Below, in pieces: positions 1 through 5,300 of a stretch of DNA of 6,740 bases. Source of the stretch: an uncultured Clostridia bacterium (GTDB lineage: Bacteria > Bacillota > Clostridia > Monoglobales > Firm-18); the NCBI GenBank assembly GCA_937914775.1, contig CALDNB010000057.1:1-6740 (forward strand), written 5' to 3'. Position 1 is the stretch's first letter. Each line of letters starts with the position of its first letter. The notes beneath the pieces were generated by a model that saw only the letters and a list, made by a program, of their open reading frames with translations, did not search any database and had not been told where the DNA came from. A program made the position numbers and the translations under genes.

Positions 1-297
1 GTAGGTGCAGACTGTGTTTTTGACATTGACGAGTGGAAAGAGCCGGGGGAAATATTTAAGTATGCCACCCTTTTAGTTATCAACAGAAAGTCGGATACCT
101 GTTTTAATATAAATGAAGAGTGCAAAAAGGTACAAAAACGGTACGGCGGTGAAATAGTACTGTTAGACGGATGCGGTCCCGAAATTTCTTCAACTATGAT
201 ACGGGAAGCATTAAAGAAAAAAGATAATACAGAAGAATTTATACCAAAGTGTGTTTATGATTACATTGTAAAAAATGATTTATATAAAAAGGACTAA
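1..297 (+). CDS. nadD: Nicotinate-nucleotide adenylyltransferase, C-terminal half (5' end outside window)
   Basis: This open frame enters from the left edge and stops at TAA 295-297, giving 98 residues, about half of a typical NadD of roughly 200 residues. NadD is the cytosolic enzyme that adenylylates nicotinate mononucleotide with ATP to form deamido-NAD, the next-to-last step of NAD synthesis. Visible family marks are a Gly-Ala-Asp at fragment residues 2-4 followed by a Trp-Lys (12-13), the segment LLVINRK (24-30), and the signature ISSTMIRE (62-69), which in nucleotidyltransferases of this fold contacts the ATP phosphates. The end, IPKCVYDYIVKNDLY (81-95), is the usual NadD C-terminal helix. 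The N-terminal GxFDPxHxGH-type motif must lie upstream of the window. Placement directly before yqeK and rsfS is the standard Bacillota arrangement and supports the call. No anomaly is seen in the part present. Confidence 0.93.
   Translation, partial: VGADCVFDIDEWKEPGEIFKYATLLVINRKSDTCFNINEECKKVQKRYGGEIVLLDGCGPEISSTMIREALKKKDNTEEFIPKCVYDYIVKNDLYKKD
289..293 (+). promoter_or_regulatory. Ribosome binding site of yqeK, inside the end of nadD
   Basis: AAGGA lies 10 bases before the yqeK ATG at 304 and within the last codons of nadD. It is a moderate Shine-Dalgarno match. Because it overlaps nadD, ribosomes finishing nadD would uncover or reuse it, so yqeK translation probably depends partly on nadD translation. 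Confidence 0.55.
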
Positions 298-303
298 CGA
301 AAA

Positions 304-867
304 ATGGATTACGAAAAATACATTGAAAAATTAATGTCCCCCAAAAGATACAGGCACAGTCTGGGTGTAAGGGATATGGCAGTAAGACTTGCGGAAAAAT
401 ACGGTGCAGACAAAGAAAAAGCATATATTGCGGGGCTTTTGCACGACGTAGTAAAAGATTTTACCTACGAAGATATGATAGATTATGCAAACAAGAACGG
501 CTTTCAACTGGAAGAGTTTATTATAAAAGAGCCGAAACTTTTACACGCTGCAGTAGGCGCATATTATGTAAAAATCGAGTTAGGTATAGATGACCCTGAA
601 ATTTTTGATGCGATATACTATCACACAACCTCAAAAGCGGATATGCCGCTTTTAACAAAAATCATTTACATTGCAGACGCGATTGAATGTAACAGGAATT
701 ACCCCGAGGTTGAAAGCATAAGACAAAAAGCATTTGAAAAGTTGGACGAAGCAATTTTTATGGTTTTAAAATACACTATAATAAAACTCGTTTCATCAAA
801 CAGAATGTTACATACGCAGACGGTAAATGCGATGAATTATTTTTTAATGAAAGGATGTAAAATATGA
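304..867 (+). CDS. yqeK: YqeK-type HD-domain symmetrical Ap4A hydrolase
   Basis: This 187-residue cytosolic protein matches the YqeK family of HD-domain metal-dependent phosphohydrolases. Family members, as known from Gram-positive bacteria, cleave diadenosine tetraphosphate symmetrically to two ADP, removing a by-product of aminoacyl-tRNA synthetases. The metal and substrate residues are all visible: H18 in RYRHSLGV, the H47-D48 pair in LLHDVVKD, H81 in LLHAAVG, H107 in YYHTTS, and D125 in YIADAIE, followed by N130-R131. Length is normal for the family. Two small departures from the form I remember as common are Ser110 after HTT (often Gly) and Cys129 in IECNR (often Pro). The ATG at 304 is chosen because it has an SD at the right distance and gives the expected short N-terminus before H18. 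The gene starts 6 bp after nadD and overlaps rsfS by 4 bp. Being upstream of leuS is functionally apt, since synthetases generate Ap4A, but that link is inference. Confidence 0.93.
   Translation: MDYEKYIEKLMSPKRYRHSLGVRDMAVRLAEKYGADKEKAYIAGLLHDVVKDFTYEDMIDYANKNGFQLEEFIIKEPKLLHAAVGAYYVKIELGIDDPEIFDAIYYHTTSKADMPLLTKIIYIADAIECNRNYPEVESIRQKAFEKLDEAIFMVLKYTIIKLVSSNRMLHTQTVNAMNYFLMKGCKI
849..867 (+). promoter_or_regulatory. rsfS ribosome binding site and yqeK/rsfS ATGA coupling junction
   Basis: GAAAGGA at 849-855 sits 8 bases before the rsfS ATG at 864. The four bases ATGA (864-867) contain both the rsfS start and the yqeK stop TGA (865-867). This is the classic stop-start overlap for termination-reinitiation, and it predicts that the two proteins are made in linked amounts. 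Confidence 0.75.
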
Positions 868-1220
868 GTCTTGAAATGGTTAAAACCGCAGTCAAAGCCC
901 TTGATTCAAAAAAAGGTAATGACATTCAGGTAATTGATATCAGAGAAGTAAGCCAGTTAGGTGACTACCTTGTTATTTGCACAGGTACTTCTTCAACCCA
1001 CGTTAAAGCCCTTGCGGACGAGGTTGAGTACTGTATGGAGGGGCACGAAGCAGAAGTAGGTTATCACAAAGAGGGCTACGGCACAGGCACATGGGTACTG
1101 CTTGATTACAAAGACATTATTGTTCACATTATGTATGGCGAAACAAGAGATTTCTACAATCTTGAACATTTGTGGTCTGACGGCAAACAAGTCGATATTT
1201 CAAAACTATTGGAGGATTAA
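864..1220 (+). CDS. rsfS: Ribosomal silencing factor RsfS (YbeB/Iojap family)
   Basis: This 118-residue protein is a full-length RsfS/Iojap-family member. RsfS binds ribosomal protein uL14 on the large subunit and blocks joining of the small subunit, lowering translation when nutrients are short. Family signatures run almost unbroken: D34-Y-L-V-I-C-T-G-T-S-S (34-44), H46-V-K-A-L-A-D-E-V-E (46-55), EGYGTGTWVLLDY (70-82), IIVHIM (85-90), and the end motif FYNLEHLWSDG (97-107). The start at 864 is fixed by the ATGA overlap and the SD at 849-855. Many Clostridia carry a LytR-CpsA-Psr gene between yqeK and rsfS; here there is none and the two genes overlap. The stop at 1218-1220 lies 2 bp before leuS. 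Nothing is missing or broken. Confidence 0.96.
   Translation: MSLEMVKTAVKALDSKKGNDIQVIDIREVSQLGDYLVICTGTSSTHVKALADEVEYCMEGHEAEVGYHKEGYGTGTWVLLDYKDIIVHIMYGETRDFYNLEHLWSDGKQVDISKLLED
1211..1215 (+). promoter_or_regulatory. Strong ribosome binding site of leuS inside the rsfS 3' end
   Basis: GGAGG lies 7 bases before the leuS ATG at 1223 and overlaps the last rsfS codons (Glu-Asp-stop). It is a near-perfect Shine-Dalgarno core at optimal spacing, so leuS should be well translated and coupled to rsfS. It also settles the leuS start. Confidence 0.8.
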
Positions 1221-1222
1221 TT

Positions 1223-3634
1223 ATGAATTACAATTATAAGGAAATCGAGAAAAAATGGCAAAATCACTGGGACGAAAACGAAACATTTAAAGCAGGAGAG
1301 GATTATTCAAAACCGAAATTTTACGGTCTTGTTGAATTCCCGTATCCTTCAGGTCACGGACTTCATGTAGGTCACCCAAGAGGTTATACTGCTATTGATA
1401 TTATTTCAAGAAAGAAACGTCTTGAGGGGTATAACGTGTTGTTCCCTATGGGCTGGGACGCATTTGGTCTTCCTACAGAAAACTACGCAATCAAAAACAA
1501 CATTCATCCTGAAATTGTAACTGCCGACAATATCAAGAATTTTAAAAGACAGTTAAAAATGCTTGGTTTCTCTTTTGACTGGTCAAAAGAAATCAATACT
1601 ACAGACCCCAACTACTACAAATGGACACAATGGATTTTCTTAAAACTGTTTGAAAAAGGTCTTGCATACAAAACAAAAATGCCTATCAACTTCTGCACAG
1701 GCTGTAAAGTTGGTCTTGCAAACGAAGAAGTTGTAAACGGTGTTTGTGAACGTTGCGGAAGCGAAGTTGTTCAAAAGGAAAAATCACAGTGGATGCTTAA
1801 AATTACAGAGTATGCACAGCGTTTAATTGATGATTTGGACGATTTGGACTTTTTGGAAAAAATCAAATTGCAGCAGAAAAACTGGATTGGCCGTTCAGAG
1901 GGTGCAGAAGTTAAATTTGCCGTAAAAGACTGCGACGATTTAATTACAGTTTACACTACAAGACCTGATACATTGTTCGGTGCTACATATATGGTGTTGT
2001 CACCTGAACACGCATTTATCGACAAATACAAAGACAAAATTGAAAATTACGACGAAGTTTTGGAATACAAAACAATGGCATCTAAAAAGAGCGAGTTTGA
2101 AAGAGTTGAACTTGCAAAAGACAAAACAGGCGTAATGCTAAAAGGTATTACAGCAATAAACCCTGTTAACGGTGCTGAAATTCCTGTATGGATTTCTGAC
2201 TATGTACTTGTAACTTACGGCACAGGTGCCATTATGGCTGTTCCTGCTCACGACACACGTGACTGGGATTTTGCTAAAAAATTCAATATGCCTATTATTG
2301 AAGTTGTTGCAGGAGGCGAAGACGTTCAGAAAGAAGCGTATACCGATGTTGAAGACGGTGTATTGGTTAATTCGGGTTTCTTAAACGGAATGACAGTTGC
2401 ACAGGCTAAAACTGCAATTATTGAAGATTTGGCTAAAAAAGGCGTAGGAGTTAAAAAGGTTAATTACAAATTACGTGACTGGGTATTCTCACGTCAGCGT
2501 TACTGGGGTGAACCTATTCCTTTGGTATGGTGCGACAAGTGCGGCTGGGTACCTGTACCTTACGAACAGTTGCCGTTAACATTACCAAAAACAGAGCATT
2601 TTGAACCGGGTGAAGAGGGTGAATCACCACTTGTTAAACTTACTGACTGGGTTAATACTACTTGTCCTAAGTGTGGCGGCAAAGCACAAAGAGAAACAGA
2701 TACTATGCCTCAGTGGGCAGGTTCTTCATGGTATTTCCTAAGATATATAGACCCTGATAACAGTAATGAACTGGCATCACAGGAGAAACTTAACTACTGG
2801 TTGCCTGTTGACTGGTACAACGGCGGTATGGAGCATACAACTCTTCACTTGTTGTACTCAAGATTCTGGCACAAAGCGTTGTTTGACATTGGTGCAGTTC
2901 CCACAAAAGAGCCATATCAGAAGAGAACATCACACGGTATGATTTTAGGTGAGAACGGCGAAAAAATGTCAAAATCTAGGGGCAATGTTATTAACCCTGA
3001 CGATGTTGTGAACGATTACGGTGCAGACACTTTCAGAGCATACGAAATGTTTATCGGTGCTTTTGACCAGGCAACACCCTGGTCAATGAACGGTGTTAAG
3101 GGTTGTTACAAGTTCTTAGAAAGAGTATGGAATTTGCAGGATATTTTAGTTGATGATATGTCATATTCTCCCGAACTTGAAACAGAAATGCACAAGACAA
3201 TCAAAAAGGTTACAACAGATATTGACAAAATGAAGTTCAACACTGCTATTGCTTCACTTATGGCACTTATAAACGAAGTAAGCAAAGTGGGTAAAATTAC
3301 AAAAGGTGAATTTAAAACATTTATTACTTTGTTAAACCCAATAGCACCTCATATTACAGAGGAACTTTGGGAAATTGCAGGTTTTGAAGGTCACATTACA
3401 GATTCATCATGGCCTCAGTATGATGAAGAAAAGACAAAAGATGACACTTATGAAATAGTTGTTCAGATTAACGGTAAGATTAAGAGCAAAGCAGTTGTTT
3501 TGGCAACGGCAACCAAAGAAGAGATAGAAAAAATTGCTCTTGCCGACGAAAAAATTGCAGAACTGGTAAGCGGGAAAGAAGTAGTGAAAATTATCGTTAT
3601 TCCCAATAAACTGGTTAATATTGTTGTTAAATAA
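1223..3634 (+). CDS. leuS: Leucyl-tRNA synthetase (class Ia)
   Basis: This 803-residue cytosolic enzyme charges tRNA-Leu with leucine and edits mischarged products. The Rossmann catalytic core shows the HIGH-type motif as HVGH (48-51) and KMSKS at 581-585 within ENGEKMSKSRGN. The CP1 editing domain shows TTRPDTLFG (245-253) and GTGAIMAVPAHDTRDWD (333-349); D344 matches the Asp that anchors the amino group in editing and T250 the Thr that blocks leucine hydrolysis. Two four-cysteine clusters look like zinc ribbons: C158/C161/C175/C178 before the editing domain and C437/C440/C481/C484 after it. WYNGGMEH (531-538) is the usual core segment. The stretch leading to KMSKS is short, so the large leucine-specific insertion of E. 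coli LeuS is absent; about 803 residues is normal for Bacillota. The anticodon-binding helical domain (with NPIAPHITEELWE) and a small C-terminal domain follow. By hand count only about six Ile codons are ATA, fewer than in the neighbours, consistent with high expression. The gene starts 2 bp after rsfS. Confidence 0.98.
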   Translation: MNYNYKEIEKKWQNHWDENETFKAGEDYSKPKFYGLVEFPYPSGHGLHVGHPRGYTAIDIISRKKRLEGYNVLFPMGWDAFGLPTENYAIKNNIHPEIVTADNIKNFKRQLKMLGFSFDWSKEINTTDPNYYKWTQWIFLKLFEKGLAYKTKMPINFCTGCKVGLANEEVVNGVCERCGSEVVQKEKSQWMLKITEYAQRLIDDLDDLDFLEKIKLQQKNWIGRSEGAEVKFAVKDCDDLITVYTTRPDTLFGATYMVLSPEHAFIDKYKDKIENYDEVLEYKTMASKKSEFERVELAKDKTGVMLKGITAINPVNGAEIPVWISDYVLVTYGTGAIMAVPAHDTRDWDFAKKFNMPIIEVVAGGEDVQKEAYTDVEDGVLVNSGFLNGMTVAQAKTAIIEDLAKKGVGVKKVNYKLRDWVFSRQRYWGEPIPLVWCDKCGWVPVPYEQLPLTLPKTEHFEPGEEGESPLVKLTDWVNTTCPKCGGKAQRETDTMPQWAGSSWYFLRYIDPDNSNELASQEKLNYWLPVDWYNGGMEHTTLHLLYSRFWHKALFDIGAVPTKEPYQKRTSHGMILGENGEKMSKSRGNVINPDDVVNDYGADTFRAYEMFIGAFDQATPWSMNGVKGCYKFLERVWNLQDILVDDMSYSPELETEMHKTIKKVTTDIDKMKFNTAIASLMALINEVSKVGKITKGEFKTFITLLNPIAPHITEELWEIAGFEGHITDSSWPQYDEEKTKDDTYEIVVQINGKIKSKAVVLATATKEEIEKIALADEKIAELVSGKEVVKIIVIPNKLVNIVVK
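3063..3086. repeat. Perfect 9-bp inverted repeat with 6-nt loop, inside leuS
   Basis: TTGACCAGG at 3063-3071 and its exact reverse complement CCTGGTCAA at 3078-3086 are separated by CAACAC. The RNA could form a 9-bp hairpin. It lies in leuS codons for a conserved run (FDQATPWSMNG), has no T-tract after it, and sits about 550 bases before the leuS stop, so it is not a terminator. It may be a chance product of coding constraint. The repeat itself is directly visible; any function is unproven. Confidence 0.5.
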
Positions 3635-3635
3635 A

Positions 3636-3640
3636 AGGAG
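3636..3640 (+). promoter_or_regulatory. Ribosome binding site of the acyl-CoA ligase gene
   Basis: AGGAG (in the run AAAGGAG) begins just after the leuS stop at 3632-3634 and is 11 bases before the ATG at 3652. The spacing is somewhat long but acceptable. The 17-bp gap between leuS and the ligase is almost entirely this site, leaving no space for a promoter or terminator. Confidence 0.7.
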
Positions 3641-3651
3641 AAAGTTTTACA

Positions 3652-5289
3652 ATGCCAATTACCGACATTCTTAATAAAAATGCAGATTTATATCCTGATG
3701 ACGTTGCATTGGTAGAGATAAATCCAAATTATGAAAATCAGTCTAAAACGACCTGGCGTGAGTATTCATTGATTGAAACAAACCCCAACGAGGCATACAG
3801 AAATGAAATAACTTGGAGTGAGTTCAATAAAAAAGCAAATCGCTTTGCTAACCTTTTACTTGCAAGAGGAATTAAAAAAGGGGACAAAGTTGCAATTTTG
3901 CTTATGAACTGCCTTGAGTGGCTGCCTGTATATTTTGGTGTATTAAAGGCAGGAGCAATGGCGGTTCCACTAAATTACAGATATACTGCAGATGAAATTG
4001 AATACTGTTTAAAACTTGCAGACTGTGATGTTTTGGTGTTCGGCCCTGAATTTATAGGCCGTGTTGAGGAAATATGCGACTGCATTCCAAGAGTACATAC
4101 AAAACTTTATGTAGGAGACGATTGCCCTACTTTTGCGGAAAGTTATAACAGTCTTGTGACTTATTGCTCTTCAAAAACTCCTGTGATTTCTATGACAGAT
4201 GACGATTTGGCGGCAATTTACTTTTCATCAGGAACAACAGGTTTCCCCAAGGCAATAGTTCATGCACACAGAAGTCTTATGCACGCAGTTAAGACAGAGC
4301 AAAATCACCATCAGCAAACAAAAGACGATGTGTTCTTATGTATTCCGCCTCTTTATCATACGGGCGCAAAAATGCACTGGTTTGGTAGTTTTATGGTTGG
4401 CGGTAAAGCGGTGCTTCTAAAAGGCGTTAAGCCAGAATGGATTTTAAAAGCAGTTTCTGAGGAAAAATGCACAATAGTATGGTTGCTTGTACCGTGGGCT
4501 CAGGATTTACTTGACGCTCTTGACAGAGGGGATATAAACTTAGACGATTATTGTTTAGACCAATGGAGACTTATGCACATTGGCGCACAGCCAGTTCCGC
4601 CAAGTTTAATTAAACGTTGGAAAACTGTTTTCCCGAATCATAAATACGATACTAACTATGGACTTAGTGAGTCTATAGGGCCGGGTTGCGTTCACCTTGG
4701 TATGGATAATATTGACCATGTTGGCGCCATAGGTAAGGCAGGTTATGGCTGGGAAGTTAAAATAGTTGATGAAAACAAACAACCTGTACAAAAAGGCGAT
4801 GTGGGCGAACTTGCAGTTAAAGGCCCCGGAGTAATGCTATGCTATTACAAGGACGAAAAGGCTACAGACGAAGTGTTAAAAGACGGTTGGCTGTTTACAG
4901 GTGATATGGCTCAGGAAGATGAAGAAGGTTTTATATATCTTGTTGACAGAAAGAAAGACGTTATTATATCAGGCGGTGAAAATCTGTATCCTGTTCAAAT
5001 AGAGGATTATTTGCGCAAGAACAGTAAAATAAGTGATACTGCAGTTATAGGGTTGCCTGATGCCCGTCTTGGCGAAATTGCAGCCGCTATTATTCAGGTT
5101 AAAGATGGGGAAACAATGACAGAGGAGGAAATTATCCAGTTCTGTCAGAAATTGCCCAGATATAAAAGACCCCACAGGTTTATTTTCGCGCCTGTACCCA
5201 GAAATGCTACAGGTAAGATAGAAAAGCCGAAATTGAGAAAAATGTACAGCACTGAAAATCTTGTAGCAAAGCAAAACGAAATTCAATAG
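3652..5289 (+). CDS. AMP-forming acyl/aryl-CoA ligase (class I adenylate-forming enzyme)
   Basis: This 545-residue, probably cytosolic enzyme should activate a carboxylic acid with ATP to an acyl-AMP and transfer it to CoA. All core motifs of the ANL superfamily are intact: the phosphate loop SSGTTGFPK (192-200), NYGLSES (335-341), GWLFTGD with D418 binding ribose, the hinge-region DRKKDVIISGGENLYP (432-447) with R433, and the C-terminal catalytic lysine K522 in PRNATGKIEK. Length is normal for fatty-acyl/aryl-CoA ligases, and no signal peptide or membrane segment is visible. Near the N-terminus (about 33-59) there are two echoing elements, TTWREYS and ITWSEFN, where most relatives have one; a similar extra segment may be a subfamily trait. 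The substrate cannot be read from sequence. The gene lies 11 bp before iorA, whose product makes arylacetyl-CoA, so an arylacetate (indoleacetate, phenylacetate) is a reasonable inference; a medium- or branched-chain acid is the alternative. It looks unlike PaaK-type phenylacetate-CoA ligases, which are shorter and have different motifs. Confidence 0.92.
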   Translation: MPITDILNKNADLYPDDVALVEINPNYENQSKTTWREYSLIETNPNEAYRNEITWSEFNKKANRFANLLLARGIKKGDKVAILLMNCLEWLPVYFGVLKAGAMAVPLNYRYTADEIEYCLKLADCDVLVFGPEFIGRVEEICDCIPRVHTKLYVGDDCPTFAESYNSLVTYCSSKTPVISMTDDDLAAIYFSSGTTGFPKAIVHAHRSLMHAVKTEQNHHQQTKDDVFLCIPPLYHTGAKMHWFGSFMVGGKAVLLKGVKPEWILKAVSEEKCTIVWLLVPWAQDLLDALDRGDINLDDYCLDQWRLMHIGAQPVPPSLIKRWKTVFPNHKYDTNYGLSESIGPGCVHLGMDNIDHVGAIGKAGYGWEVKIVDENKQPVQKGDVGELAVKGPGVMLCYYKDEKATDEVLKDGWLFTGDMAQEDEEGFIYLVDRKKDVIISGGENLYPVQIEDYLRKNSKISDTAVIGLPDARLGEIAAAIIQVKDGETMTEEEIIQFCQKLPRYKRPHRFIFAPVPRNATGKIEKPKLRKMYSTENLVAKQNEIQ

Positions 5290-5294
5290 GAGGT
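5288..5294 (+). promoter_or_regulatory. Strong ribosome binding site of iorA overlapping the ligase stop
   Basis: AGGAGGT is a full Shine-Dalgarno match 6 bases before the ATG at 5301. Its first two bases are part of the ligase TAG stop (5287-5289). The arrangement fixes the iorA start and argues that the ligase and iorA are co-translated from one message. Confidence 0.85.
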
Positions 5295-5300
5295 AAGGTT

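Noticed and set aside
1832..1849. Tandem 9-bp repeat GATTTGGAC x2
   Set aside because: It encodes Asp-Leu-Asp repeats in LeuS at a segment that is naturally rich in D and L in this family; two copies do not indicate a repeat element.
3222..3250. TTGACA at 3222-3227 followed 17 bases later by GCTATT, as a possible promoter for the ligase
   Set aside because: The -10 matches the consensus at only about three of six positions, and the site is more than 400 bp from the ligase start inside leuS.
3604..3623. CAATA...TATTG dyad near the leuS 3' end as a terminator
   Set aside because: It has only 5-bp A/T-rich arms with a 10-base interior and no T-tract, and it lies within leuS codons, so it cannot support termination.
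4943..4970. Sigma-A-like promoter: TTGACA (4943-4948), 16-bp spacer, TATATC (4965-4970), about 330 bp upstream of iorA
   Set aside because: It lies inside codons of the highly conserved ligase hinge motif (VDRKKDVIIS), the -10 is imperfect, and chance matches are common in AT-rich DNA. It is not listed as a promoter.
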